Notes: a model not told the origin generated them from the letters alone. DNA of 60,733 bases from Lachnospiraceae bacterium (GCA_017624115.1 JAGANQ010000008.1:1-60733), one strand, 5' to 3'. Positions 25,517-34,832 are shown, numbered from the stretch's first letter. Program-made: numbers and translations.

Positions 25517-28153
25517 ATGAGGGATTATTTAAAATCATCCGAAGAAGTATTGCAGGAGCAGCAGTCAGACTGGAATGGACTGACAAATGATGAGGCGGAA
25601 AAAAGACTAGAGAGCTATGGCAGGAACAGGCTCAGAGAAGGAAAGAAGGTCACTCTGCTGCAGCGCTTTCTGGAACAGCTTGCAGACCCGATGACGATTA
25701 TTCTGATTGCAGCAGCTGTCATTTCCGGTGTGACAGCCGTATATGCAGGAGAATCCTTTGCGGATGTTATCATCATCATGGTGGTGGTTATTATCAATGC
25801 TGTTCTCGGCGTTCTGCAGGAAAACAAAGCAGAAAAAGCGATTGCGGCATTACAGGAGATAGCGGCGGCAACCTCCAAGGTTATCCGCGGCGGACATCAG
25901 ATTACAATTAAGAGTGAGGAGCTGGTGCCGGGCGATATCGTAATTCTGGAGGCGGGAGATTCCGTTCCGGCAGATGGACGAATTCTTGAGGCTGCCAGTA
26001 TGAAGATAGAGGAGGCTGCGCTTACCGGAGAGTCTGTTCCGGTTACTAAGACAGCAGAGATGCTGGAGAGCAAAGACGGCAGAGATGTTCCACTCGGTGA
26101 CCGCAAAAATATGGTATACATGGGAAGTACGGTCGTATATGGACGAGGCAGGGCGATTATTACCGGAACGGGAATGAATACTGAGATGGGGAAGATTGCC
26201 GATGCCCTCTCTAATGCAAAGGATGGAGAGACACCACTGCAGATGAAGTTAAATCAGCTCAGTAAGGTATTGAGCTTTCTTGTGCTTGGCATCTGTGCGG
26301 TAATTTTTGCACTGAATATTTTCCGTGCGTATCCGAATGTGACAGGCGCAGGTATTCTGGACACCTTTATGGTAGCAGTCAGTCTGGCGGTAGCAGCCAT
26401 TCCGGAAGGTCTGGCAGCGGTAGTGACGATTGTGCTGTCCATCGGTGTCACGAACATGTCGAAGCGGAATGCTGTAATCCGCAAGCTGACGGCAGTCGAG
26501 ACGTTAGGCTGTGCACAGGTAATCTGCTCTGACAAAACAGGAACATTGACGCAGAATAAAATGACCGTTGTAGAGTATGTAGGCGAGGATGAAGTGCTGC
26601 TTGGCAAAGCAATGGCACTTTGCTCTGATGCGGAGCTTGACGAGAATAACGAGGCAATCGGAGAGCCGACGGAATGCGCTCTTGTAAATTATGCGTATAC
26701 GCTTTCCATGCCCAAAAGTGAATTAAAATCTGCGTACCCGCGAATCGGCGAAGCGCCGTTTGATTCTATGAGAAAGATGATGACAACCGTGCATCAGTCT
26801 GAGAGGGATGGTATCATCCAGTTTACAAAGGGTGCACCGGATGAAATATTGAAACGCTGCACTCATATGTGGAGAGATGGAAAAGCTGTCCCGATGACAG
26901 AAGAACTCAGGAAGAATATTCTCGCTGAGAATAAGAAAATGGCTGACCGCGCACTGCGTGTGCTCTGTGCGGCGATGAGACCGTGGGATAAGGCGCCGGA
27001 GAGCTTTGAGGACAAGTATCTTGAGCAGGAGCTTATCTATATCGGTCTGACCGGCATGATTGACCCGGTACGCCCGGAGGTAAAGGCTGCGATTGCAGAG
27101 TGCCGTGAGGCAGGTATCCGCCCGGTTATGATTACCGGTGACCACAGAGATACGGCAGCGGCGATTGCCATGGAGTTGGGAATTATCAGCGACCCGAAGC
27201 AGGCTGTTACTGGTGCACAGCTTGATGAAATGTCAGATGAAGAACTGGAAAAGAATATTGAAAATTATGCGGTATATGCGAGAGTACAGCCCGAGCACAA
27301 GGTGCGCATCGTCAACGCATGGCAGAAACGGGGGAAGATTACAGCTATGACCGGAGACGGTGTCAATGATGCACCTTCTATTAAGAATGCAGATATCGGT
27401 GTTGGCATGGGAATCACTGGAACAGACGTTACGAAGAATGTGGCTGATATGGTACTGGCAGATGATAATTTTGCGACAATTGTAGCTGCCGTTGGTGAGG
27501 GACGTCGTATTTATGATAATATCCGTAAATCAATCCAGTTTTTGCTTGCTTCTAATCTGTCGGAGGTATTGTCGATTTTTTTTGCGACATTGCTTGGGTT
27601 TACGATTTTAAAGCCGGTACATCTGCTATGGATTAACCTGATTACGGACTGCTTTCCGGCACTGGCGCTTGGTATGGAAGAGGGTGAGGCAGATATTATG
27701 AAGCGTGCTCCCCGCGATTCGAAGGAAGGAATCTTTGCAGGCGGTATGGCATTCCATGTTGTATTTCAGGGCTTGGCGGTAACGCTTATCACGATGGCAG
27801 CATATTTTACCGGACATTATATGGAGTCGGGCAGATGGGAGATTGTGGAGAGTGCGGATGGCATGACCATGGCATTCCTGACATTGTCCATGACGGAGAT
27901 TCTCCACTCCTTTAATATGCGCTCCATGAGACATTCGATATTCAGCATGAAGGGACAGAATAAATTCCTCTGGGGAGCGATGCTTTTATCGTGGGTATGC
28001 ACAACAGCAGTTATTTATGTGCCGTTTTTGTCCAACGCATTTGGCTTTGAGAGCATTTCTCTGACGGAATATGCGGTGTCTATAATGCTGGCATTCCTGA
28101 TTATACCGCTTGTGGAGATGGTAAAGCTTGCCCAGAGAAGGCTCTGTAAATAA
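25517..28153 (+). CDS. Cation-transporting P-type ATPase (P2 type, Ca2+/Mn2+)
   Basis: 878 residues with the full P2-ATPase layout: actuator motif TGES (in ALTGESVPV), TM4 ion-site motif IPEGLAAVVTI, phosphorylation site CSDKTGTLTQNKM, KGAPDE nucleotide loop and the hinge GDGVNDAPS. The TM6 segment NLITDCFPALALG keeps the Asn and Asp of the SERCA-type ion site. Ten membrane helices. It pumps Ca2+ and/or Mn2+ out of the cell at ATP cost. GGAGG precedes the ATG. The probable manganese riboswitch upstream argues that Mn2+ is at least one substrate; the protein alone would be called calcium-type. Confidence 0.92.
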   Translation: MRDYLKSSEEVLQEQQSDWNGLTNDEAEKRLESYGRNRLREGKKVTLLQRFLEQLADPMTIILIAAAVISGVTAVYAGESFADVIIIMVVVIINAVLGVLQENKAEKAIAALQEIAAATSKVIRGGHQITIKSEELVPGDIVILEAGDSVPADGRILEAASMKIEEAALTGESVPVTKTAEMLESKDGRDVPLGDRKNMVYMGSTVVYGRGRAIITGTGMNTEMGKIADALSNAKDGETPLQMKLNQLSKVLSFLVLGICAVIFALNIFRAYPNVTGAGILDTFMVAVSLAVAAIPEGLAAVVTIVLSIGVTNMSKRNAVIRKLTAVETLGCAQVICSDKTGTLTQNKMTVVEYVGEDEVLLGKAMALCSDAELDENNEAIGEPTECALVNYAYTLSMPKSELKSAYPRIGEAPFDSMRKMMTTVHQSERDGIIQFTKGAPDEILKRCTHMWRDGKAVPMTEELRKNILAENKKMADRALRVLCAAMRPWDKAPESFEDKYLEQELIYIGLTGMIDPVRPEVKAAIAECREAGIRPVMITGDHRDTAAAIAMELGIISDPKQAVTGAQLDEMSDEELEKNIENYAVYARVQPEHKVRIVNAWQKRGKITAMTGDGVNDAPSIKNADIGVGMGITGTDVTKNVADMVLADDNFATIVAAVGEGRRIYDNIRKSIQFLLASNLSEVLSIFFATLLGFTILKPVHLLWINLITDCFPALALGMEEGEADIMKRAPRDSKEGIFAGGMAFHVVFQGLAVTLITMAAYFTGHYMESGRWEIVESADGMTMAFLTLSMTEILHSFNMRSMRHSIFSMKGQNKFLWGAMLLSWVCTTAVIYVPFLSNAFGFESISLTEYAVSIMLAFLIIPLVEMVKLAQRRLCK

Positions 28154-28248
28154 TTCTAGCGGAAACTTAACGTCAATTCTTTTGCAAAGTCTGAGGGTAT
28201 ATAGTAAACTGAGTAATATAAAAAATAATTACAAAAGGGGACGTATAT

Positions 28249-29772
28249 TTGAGGCGGAACAAATTATTGACGGAAAAGGTTTATGAATCGGTAGCTGCTG
28301 TTTTACCGATTACAGTGATTGTACTTGCATTAAGCATCAGCATTGCACCATTGACGCCGGGAACGTGGACTCTGTTCTTCTTTGGCGCGCTGATGCTTAT
28401 TTTCGGCATGGGATTCTTTACGCTTGGCGTGGAGATGTCCATGATACCGATGGGAGAAGGCATCGGCGTTACGATGAGCCGGGCGAAGCATCAGCCTATA
28501 CCATTGCTTATCTGTTTTATGCTTGGTATGGTAGTCACCATAGCAGAGCCTGATTTGCAGGTACTGGCGGAGCAGGTGCCGTCCATACCGAATATGGTGC
28601 TGATACTTACTGTGGCAGTGGGTGTGGGAATATTTCTCATGCTGGCACAGATTCGTGTCCGGATGAGAATACCGCTGTCCTATATGCTGGTGCTTTTCTA
28701 CATACTGATATTTATTCTGGCATTTATAATACCTGATAATTTTGTGGCAGTATCCTTTGACTCGGGTGGTGTGACAACAGGGCCGATTACGGTACCATTC
28801 ATCATGGCGCTTGGTATTGGTATGGCATCCGTGCGGAGTGACAAGAATTCCAGTACGGACAGCTTTGGTCTGACTGCGCTTTGCAGTATCGGACCGGTTC
28901 TTTCGGTTATGATACTCGGCATCTGCTATAAGCCGCAGAATGCGGCGTATACACCGGCTTCCCTGACAGAGCTGGCGACGACAAGGGCTGTGGCAGGTGA
29001 ATTTGCCAGAGCATTTCCGTTTTATGCCGAGGAAGTAGCGGTAGCGATTATCCCGATATTAGTGCTGTTTTGCCTGTTTCAGCTGCTGTCAAGGCGCTTT
29101 CACAGACTCCAGCTTATCCGTATCGGGTTGGGACTTGTCTATACCTATGTCGGACTGGTGGTATTTCTGACTGGGGTAAATGTGGGATTTATGCCGGCAG
29201 GTCAGTATATCGGACAGTCGATAACATCCGGCGGTCAGAAATATATGCTGATTCCGATTGGTATGTTAATTGGTTATTTTATCGTTAAAGCAGAGCCGGC
29301 AGTGCGCGTACTGACGAAGCAGGTGGAGGAAATTACAAATGGCTCTATTACGCAGCAATCCATCGGCGTGGCGTTGTCTATCGGTATCGCGCTGTCGGTA
29401 GGGCTGGCGATGCTGCGTATCCTGACAGGGCTTAATATTCTGGTATTCTTAATACCAGGTTATGCCTTGTCGCTGATTATGACGTTTTTCGTGCCGCAGA
29501 TTTTTACCGGTATCGCATTTGACTCTGGTGGAGTAGCGAGTGGTCCGATGACGACGACCTTTTTGCTGCCGCTTGCTATGGGAGCCTGTGAGGCAGTAGG
29601 CGGAAATATCCTCACGGATGCCTTTGGAATTGTAGCGATGGTAGCGATGACGCCGCTTTGTACGATTCAGCTGCTCGGTCTTTACAGCAAGATAAAGAAA
29701 AAGCTGGTGAAGAGGATGGAGCTTTCGCTGGAGGAGCTGGAAGACAGTATTGTATACTTTGATGAGACATAG
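28249..29772 (+). CDS. DUF1538 membrane protein, two internal repeats
   Basis: 507 residues, about 12-14 membrane spans. Each half carries the same signature: VSFDSGGVTTGPITVPFIMALG (about 167-188) and IAFDSGGVASGPMTTTFLLPLA (about 422-443), so the protein is an internal duplication as in many transporters. The start is TTG at 28249 with AAAAGGGG 7 bases upstream; no in-frame ATG lies nearby. The next gene encodes a tandem PII-like protein 14 bases downstream, the usual partner of DUF1538, suggesting a transporter controlled by a nucleotide-sensing regulator. Substrate unknown. Confidence 0.85.
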   Translation: MRRNKLLTEKVYESVAAVLPITVIVLALSISIAPLTPGTWTLFFFGALMLIFGMGFFTLGVEMSMIPMGEGIGVTMSRAKHQPIPLLICFMLGMVVTIAEPDLQVLAEQVPSIPNMVLILTVAVGVGIFLMLAQIRVRMRIPLSYMLVLFYILIFILAFIIPDNFVAVSFDSGGVTTGPITVPFIMALGIGMASVRSDKNSSTDSFGLTALCSIGPVLSVMILGICYKPQNAAYTPASLTELATTRAVAGEFARAFPFYAEEVAVAIIPILVLFCLFQLLSRRFHRLQLIRIGLGLVYTYVGLVVFLTGVNVGFMPAGQYIGQSITSGGQKYMLIPIGMLIGYFIVKAEPAVRVLTKQVEEITNGSITQQSIGVALSIGIALSVGLAMLRILTGLNILVFLIPGYALSLIMTFFVPQIFTGIAFDSGGVASGPMTTTFLLPLAMGACEAVGGNILTDAFGIVAMVAMTPLCTIQLLGLYSKIKKKLVKRMELSLEELEDSIVYFDET

Positions 29773-29786
29773 AAAGGAGGAGACTT

Positions 29787-30455
29787 GTGAACGGAAGGAA
29801 AGGCGAAATGAAGTTAATTGTAAGCTTTGTGGAGCGTGGGCAGGGCAACGGACTTGTTAAATTCTACGAGTCGCATCAGGTGACGATGAACCTGCACAGC
29901 ATCGGTATCGGAACAGCTTCCTCTGACTTGCTGGATGTTCTGGGAATTGGTTCTTCGGAGAAGGATGTGCTGTTTAGCCTTGCATCCAAAGATAATGCAG
30001 AGCGCCTGATGAAGCGCTTGAACGACAGCCTGCGCAATATAAAGGAAAAGGGCATTGTCTTTGCGATGCCGATAACAGGCATGAATAATATTGTGGCAGC
30101 GGTGCTTGAAAGACAGGGAGAAAAGACAGGAGGAGCAGAGATGGAGCAGCAGGGTGCAAACAGTCTGATTCTGGTTGTGGTAAATCAGGGACATACGGAT
30201 GAGGTTATGAATACAGCGAGAGGAGCCGGAGCCAGAGGCGGCACGATTATTCGTTCCCGTTTTACCGGAGGCGGTGAACTGGCGCAGCTTTATGAGAGCG
30301 TGGGACAGGCGGAAAAGGAGATTATCGCCATGGTGACGCCAACCTCCGCAAGAAATACAATTATGGAAACTATAAATAAAAAGCATGGCTTGAAATCAGA
30401 TGCCGGAGCGATTATCCTTTCACTCGGCATCGATGAGATAGCGAAGCTGGGATAG
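29787..30455 (+). CDS. Tandem PII-like regulatory protein
   Basis: 222 residues holding two PII-type (ferredoxin-like) domains in a row: MKLIVSFVERGQGNGLVKFYESH... (about 8-110) and NSLILVVVNQGHTDEVMNTARGAGARGGTIIRSRF... (about 126-222). The second keeps the PII-like ARGAGARGGTI loop region; the first has lost it. The GTG at 29787 is chosen because AAAGGAGG sits 6 bases upstream; an ATG at 29808 lacks this. Pairing with the DUF1538 membrane protein suggests it gates transport after binding a nucleotide, by analogy with GlnK-AmtB. Effector unknown. Confidence 0.8.
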   Translation: MNGRKGEMKLIVSFVERGQGNGLVKFYESHQVTMNLHSIGIGTASSDLLDVLGIGSSEKDVLFSLASKDNAERLMKRLNDSLRNIKEKGIVFAMPITGMNNIVAAVLERQGEKTGGAEMEQQGANSLILVVVNQGHTDEVMNTARGAGARGGTIIRSRFTGGGELAQLYESVGQAEKEIIAMVTPTSARNTIMETINKKHGLKSDAGAIILSLGIDEIAKLG

Positions 30456-30495
30456 CGTCGATACCAGGTCTCTCACACTGGACATAGCTGAATAG

Positions 30496-30883
30496 CCGGG
30501 ATAATTATTGTTATGGGAATTATTATCTGCATTTTTTCAATATAGCTTTGGAGAAAGCACGAAATTTGGAGTTTCTAACACCATACTTTGGAAAGCCTTT
30601 ATAATTTGTGTCTTTCGAAGCATCGAACAAGCCTTAAGGCAGAAAGTCCGTCAGGAGAAAGAGCAGACTGTAGAAAAGTTTCGTGTCGTTCTTGGGCAGG
30701 AACTTTGATTGTCTGCCTTTCCCTGAGCGGACATCTGCCTTGGCTTGTCGATTGCATCAAAGACACAAAATTTGCTTTCCCAAGATCTGGATGAAAGAAA
30801 CTCTCAAATTTTGTGCCAATCTCTCCAAAGCTTATATTTGAAAAAATGCAGACTAACTCTTCCCATAACAATAATTATCCCGG
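30496..30883. repeat. 388-bp giant imperfect palindrome
   Basis: The two ends are identical for 24 bases in inverted orientation (30496-30519 and 30860-30883, beginning CCGGGATAATTATTG). The two 194-base arms stay similar all the way to the apex near 30690, with small gaps and mismatches (roughly 80 percent by eye). The RNA from either strand would fold into one hairpin about 190 bp long. It fills the gap between the convergent PII-like and SDR genes and stops 1 base from the SDR stop codon. No transposase frame is seen and no clear target duplication is visible. It could be a MITE-like element or a very large shared terminator. Confidence 0.85.
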
Positions 30884-30884
30884 T

Positions 30885-31610
30885 TTACAGGTAGGCGCCG
30901 TCCAGTGTGATGACCTGACCATTTAAATAGGAATGCCCGGAGGCAATGGCGTAGACAAGCTCTGCGACCTCTGAGGCTTTACCAAAGCGTCCGGCAGGGA
31001 TTTCCTGCTCGAGCGCTTTTTTTTCTTCTGCATCAAGGCAGGCGTTCATCTCCGTATCAATGACACCGCAGGCGATGGCGTTGACCTGGATGCCGCTCGG
31101 TGCAAGCTCCTTGCCCAGTGCGCGGGTGAAGCTGTTGATGCCACCCTTGGCAGCGGAATAGACTGCTTCACAGGAAGCGCCGACATTTCCCCAGATGGAA
31201 GAAATATTGATGATCTTGCCTTCGTGATTCCGCACCATATCCGGTACGGCAAGGTGGCAGCAGTTTAAGACAGAGGTCAGATTTGTCTCCAGCATATGAT
31301 GATACTGCTCGTAGGACATGTCCTGAAACAGCCCGATAGAGGCAATCCCGGCATTATTCACAAGTACGGAGAGACTGCCCCATTCTTTAAGGATACTGTG
31401 TATCATGTGCGAAGCTTCCTCGTAATTGCCGACATCTGCCTGAAAAGCAAGGCAGGGTGCGCCAAGTGCTTCGATTTCTCCCTGTACTTTTTTCAATTCG
31501 TCCAGCCGGTGCGCGCAGTTAACCGCCACACAGTAGCCGTGGCGGGCAAAGGTGAGAGCAGTTTCTCTGCCGATGCCGCGCGAAGAACCTGTAATCAGAG
31601 CAGATTTCAT
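30885..31610 (-). CDS. SDR family oxidoreductase (FabG-like; possible EF-P 5-aminopentanone reductase)
   Basis: 241 residues, classical short-chain dehydrogenase. NADP motif TGSSRGIGRE (about 7-16), NNAGIA, catalytic Ser in ISSIWG and YSAAK with Tyr and Lys. The phrase NISSIWGNVGASCEAVYSAAKGG resembles the EfpM/YmfI reductase that modifies elongation factor P, rather than fatty-acid FabG. No fatty-acid or efp genes are nearby, so both readings remain. It is transcribed alone on the minus strand; its stop is 1 base from the giant palindrome, yet the C-terminus (QVITLDGAYL) is complete. Confidence 0.85.
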   Translation of the reverse strand: MKSALITGSSRGIGRETALTFARHGYCVAVNCAHRLDELKKVQGEIEALGAPCLAFQADVGNYEEASHMIHSILKEWGSLSVLVNNAGIASIGLFQDMSYEQYHHMLETNLTSVLNCCHLAVPDMVRNHEGKIINISSIWGNVGASCEAVYSAAKGGINSFTRALGKELAPSGIQVNAIACGVIDTEMNACLDAEEKKALEQEIPAGRFGKASEVAELVYAIASGHSYLNGQVITLDGAYL

Positions 31611-31770
31611 ATATCAAGACTCCTTTTTATTATATAATGTAACCACTCTTTTTATTATAGCATTGATATGGTATTGGGGTCAAAAGGTATTTTAACCCTG
31701 GTATCTTTAATATTGTAATCTGAAAAGGAATATTATAAAATAAAAAGTAAGGATAACAGGAGAGGGACAG

Positions 31771-32496
31771 ATGAAACTTCCAGTGATTGGCATAACAACC
31801 AGCTATGATACGGAGGAAAAGAATTATTTTCTGAAGAGCAGTTATGCAGAAAGCATTACAAGAGCAGGCGGACTGCCGTTTCTGATACCTGCGGATGAGG
31901 CGATTGGCAGGGAAGCGGAATATGCACAGGCATTGTCGGGAATATTATTTGCCGGAGGCGGTGATATTCATCCGAAGTATTTTGATGAAGAGCCGCTGGA
32001 AGGCTTTGGGATGGGAAATATTCTTCCGCAACGCGACAGCTTTGAAATCCGTCTGTATAAAGAGGCTGAAAAGCGTAGAATGCCGATGCTTGGCATCTGC
32101 CGGGGAATCCAGCTTATTGCGGTAGCCGCGGGGGGAAGTATTTATCAGGACATTGATACGGGGGCAAAGCGCGTACAGCGAATCCGCCATATGCAGAAGG
32201 CACCGGACTGGTGTGAGACCCATACAGTGAGCATTCTGCCTGATACAAGACTGGCAGGCATATATGGTGTGGAGCAGATTATGACAAACAGCTTTCACCA
32301 TCAGTCGGTAAAAAATGTACCCGGTGGATACCGGGTCAGTGCACTGAGCAGGGATGGTATAATAGAAGCTATAGAATCGGTATATCTACCGTTTTGCATT
32401 GGCGTGCAGTGGCACCCGGAACGGACAGGGGATGAAAAAACATTGGGATTGTTCCGGGATTTTGTCAATCATGCGCTGCAGTACAGAACAGAATGA
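31771..32496 (+). CDS. Gamma-glutamyl-gamma-aminobutyrate hydrolase family protein (class I GATase)
   Basis: 241 residues. Triad glutamine-amidotransferase fold: the nucleophile Cys lies in LGICRGIQLIAVAAGGS (about residue 110), and the His/Glu pair in GVQWHPERTGDE (about 213-224). LFAGGGDIHP is the N-terminal oxyanion-loop motif of the PuuD/peptidase C26 group. Members cut gamma-glutamyl amide bonds, e.g. gamma-glutamyl-GABA in putrescine breakdown. No other putrescine genes are present, so the substrate is open. The gene overlaps or abuts the CCA-adding enzyme gene, implying co-transcription. Confidence 0.88.
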   Translation: MKLPVIGITTSYDTEEKNYFLKSSYAESITRAGGLPFLIPADEAIGREAEYAQALSGILFAGGGDIHPKYFDEEPLEGFGMGNILPQRDSFEIRLYKEAEKRRMPMLGICRGIQLIAVAAGGSIYQDIDTGAKRVQRIRHMQKAPDWCETHTVSILPDTRLAGIYGVEQIMTNSFHHQSVKNVPGGYRVSALSRDGIIEAIESVYLPFCIGVQWHPERTGDEKTLGLFRDFVNHALQYRTE

Positions 32497-32507
32497 GGAG
32501 AACGGAA

Positions 32508-33728
32508 ATGAGTGAAAGGACAGAACTGCCGGTGATGAAGCTGCCGGAGCATGTGGAATATATTATAGGAAATCTTATGGAGCATGGCTATGAGGCATAT
32601 GCAGTAGGTGGCTGCGTCCGGGACACATTGCTTGGCAGAACACCGGGAGACTGGGATATCACAACCTCGGCATCGCCGGATGAGGTGAAAAGGATTTTTC
32701 GCCGGACGATTGATACCGGTATTGAGCATGGAACGGTGACGGTGATGCTGGACAAATGCGGCTATGAAGTCACAACCTACCGTATAGACGGGGAATATGA
32801 GGATGGGCGTCATCCGAAATCTGTGGAATTTACTAAGAATCTGGTGGAGGATTTGAAACGCCGCGATTTCACGATTAATGCCATGGCATACAATCATCAG
32901 ACAGGTCTGGTCGATGTGTTTGACGGTATTGGGGATTTGAAGAGAAAAAGAATACGCTGTGTTGGTGAGGCAAAAGAACGATTTACGGAGGATGCATTGC
33001 GGATGCTTCGCGCTGTGCGCTTCGCCGCACAGCTCGGTTTTACGATAGAAGAGTCTACACTAGATGCAATCCGTGCCCTTGCGCCCAATCTTTCGAAAAT
33101 CAGCAGGGAACGAATTCAGGCGGAGCTTACAAAGCTGCTGGTGTCTGCACATCCGCAGATGGTGGAGAAAATATTTTCACTGGGTCTGGCGAAACAGGTG
33201 CTGCCGGAGCTTGCTGTATATTATGAGCAGTCGGATGCACAGGATATGCTGCACAGGCTTGTGCGGACAGAGGCGGATCCGATTTTAAGATATACGGTAT
33301 TTTTATCAATTGTGGAGGGAACGCCGCAGGAACGCAGAGAAAAAACAAGAGGCTTTCTGCGAGAGCTGCGTTTCGATAACCATACGACAGATTTTGTTTC
33401 CAGATTGTCGGAGCATCGCGATGCAGCATTGAGCCTTGATAAGCCGAGGCTTCGCCGGCAGATAGTAGAGATAGGGGAGGATATTCTGCCATATCTGCTG
33501 CAGCTTCAGCAGGCGGAAAGCGCAGAAAAGCTCTACCGACAGATGAAGGCAGACGGTGACTGCCTTTCTGTTAAGGAACTGGCGGTAAACGGCAGGGATT
33601 TAATAGAAGCAGGCGTGAAACAGGGAAAGGCGGTAGGGGAAGCCTTGAACGAGATGTTATATCTGGTGCTGAATAATCCTCAGCTTAATACACGGGAAAA
33701 CCTGCTGGCACTCGTGAAAGAAGAATAA
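32508..33728 (+). CDS. cca: CCA tRNA nucleotidyltransferase
   Basis: 406 residues. Class II nucleotidyltransferase head with GGCVRDTLLGRTPGDWDITTSA (about 29-50, the DxD metal pair), then RRDFTINAMAYN and the template-like motif EDALRMLRAVRFAAQLGF. The C-terminal helical domain follows. It adds or repairs the 3' CCA of tRNAs, and none of the complete tRNA genes in this window encodes CCA. The ATG at 32508 has GAGGAG 7-8 bases upstream; an ATG five codons earlier overlaps the previous stop and lacks a site. Whether it adds full CCA or only CC or A cannot be told. Confidence 0.93.
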   Translation: MSERTELPVMKLPEHVEYIIGNLMEHGYEAYAVGGCVRDTLLGRTPGDWDITTSASPDEVKRIFRRTIDTGIEHGTVTVMLDKCGYEVTTYRIDGEYEDGRHPKSVEFTKNLVEDLKRRDFTINAMAYNHQTGLVDVFDGIGDLKRKRIRCVGEAKERFTEDALRMLRAVRFAAQLGFTIEESTLDAIRALAPNLSKISRERIQAELTKLLVSAHPQMVEKIFSLGLAKQVLPELAVYYEQSDAQDMLHRLVRTEADPILRYTVFLSIVEGTPQERREKTRGFLRELRFDNHTTDFVSRLSEHRDAALSLDKPRLRRQIVEIGEDILPYLLQLQQAESAEKLYRQMKADGDCLSVKELAVNGRDLIEAGVKQGKAVGEALNEMLYLVLNNPQLNTRENLLALVKEE

Positions 33729-33827
33729 AGAAAGCTGGCATACTCTCAGACAGCTTCTCATAAGATAGAAAAGAAATAAAAGCCGGAAGCAACAGGCTTT
33801 AATTATAGAAATCTTGGAGGGGCAGCT

Positions 33828-34826
33828 GTGAGTGAGAAAAGTACAAATGTATTGGAGCAATATGATTTCCTGTTGGTGAGAAGTATGCGGGGCAGAGGAG
33901 CTATTCTTTGCGAGACAGACAAGGGCTTGATGCTTCTGAAGGAATACGGCGGCTCGGTATTACGGCTGACTCTGGAGGATGAAATCTTAAGAGACCTGGA
34001 GTTGTCAGGCATGCGGGTTGATACATATGTGAAAAACCGGGATGAGCAGGTGCTTTCGATTGACTCTGATGGGACAAAATATGTGCTCAAAAAATGGTTT
34101 ACGGGCAGGGAATGTGATGTGAGGAATACGACGGAGATTCTGACGGCTGTCCGCACATTGTCAGAGCTGCATGCTGCCCTGCGCAGGGCTGTGACAGGGC
34201 TTACGGAGGAAAGCAGAGAGGAATTGAAACGGTTTGTGGCACCGCCGTTGACGGATGCGTTTGACAGACATCAGCGTGAGCTTAAAAAGGTTCGCAGCTA
34301 CATCCGCGCTAAGCAGAAAAAGAGTGAATTTGAGCTGCAGGTGCTGAAACATTTTGATGAGTTTTATGAGCAGGGCAGAGAGTCTCTGGAGCTTCTTAAG
34401 TCGTCTGCCTATGGAGAACTGAAGGCACTGGCGAACACAGAGCTGCGGCTTTGCCATGGGAATTATAATCATCATAATATTCTGATGGAGGGAAAATGTG
34501 CGGCGGTTGTGAACTTCGATAAGCTGTCTATGGATGTGCAGCTTGTTGATTTATATTTATTCATGCGCAAGATTCTCGAAAAATATAACTGGGAAGCGAG
34601 AATCGGCAGTCAGATGCTTGAGGAATATGAGAAGAAGCTTAAGCTGTCAGGGGAAGAAAAACAGGTATTGAGATATCTGTTTTTATATCCCGAGAAATTC
34701 TGGAAGCTGGTAAACCATTACTATAACAATAATAAAGCATGGATTCCGCAGAAGGATTTGGAAAAGCTTGATGCCGTAATCAGGCAGAGCGACGAGAAAC
34801 AGGAATGCCTTAAGAAAATACTTTAA
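33828..34826 (+). CDS. CotS-family spore-coat kinase-like protein
   Basis: 332 residues. Aminoglycoside-phosphotransferase/CotS fold: N-lobe VLKKWF Lys region (about 85-90), then the catalytic-loop segment LCHGNYNHHNILM (about 214-226) and VVNFDKLSMDVQLVDLYLF for the metal loop. In kinases of this fold the loop reads HxD; here Asp is replaced by Asn, and the DFD-type metal motif reads NFD. Catalysis is therefore doubtful. CotS proteins sit in the spore coat or prepare sugars for it, so a sporulation role fits the family. The GTG start at 33828 has GGAGG 7 bases upstream. Confidence 0.82.
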   Translation: MSEKSTNVLEQYDFLLVRSMRGRGAILCETDKGLMLLKEYGGSVLRLTLEDEILRDLELSGMRVDTYVKNRDEQVLSIDSDGTKYVLKKWFTGRECDVRNTTEILTAVRTLSELHAALRRAVTGLTEESREELKRFVAPPLTDAFDRHQRELKKVRSYIRAKQKKSEFELQVLKHFDEFYEQGRESLELLKSSAYGELKALANTELRLCHGNYNHHNILMEGKCAAVVNFDKLSMDVQLVDLYLFMRKILEKYNWEARIGSQMLEEYEKKLKLSGEEKQVLRYLFLYPEKFWKLVNHYYNNNKAWIPQKDLEKLDAVIRQSDEKQECLKKIL

Positions 34827-34832
34827 TTCATA

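Noticed and set aside
30508..30871. Open frames inside the giant palindrome, on both strands
   Set aside because: They begin at the mirrored TTATTGTTATGG ends and are similar only because the arms are inverted copies; no ribosome site and no known domain.
30496..30883. Complete insertion sequence
   Set aside because: The ends are inverted repeats, but the inside is the continuation of the same symmetry and has no transposase.
33772..33806. AAAGCC / GGCTTT hairpin before the CotS-like gene
   Set aside because: Only 6 bp with a 10-base loop and no proper T-run; too weak to call a terminator.
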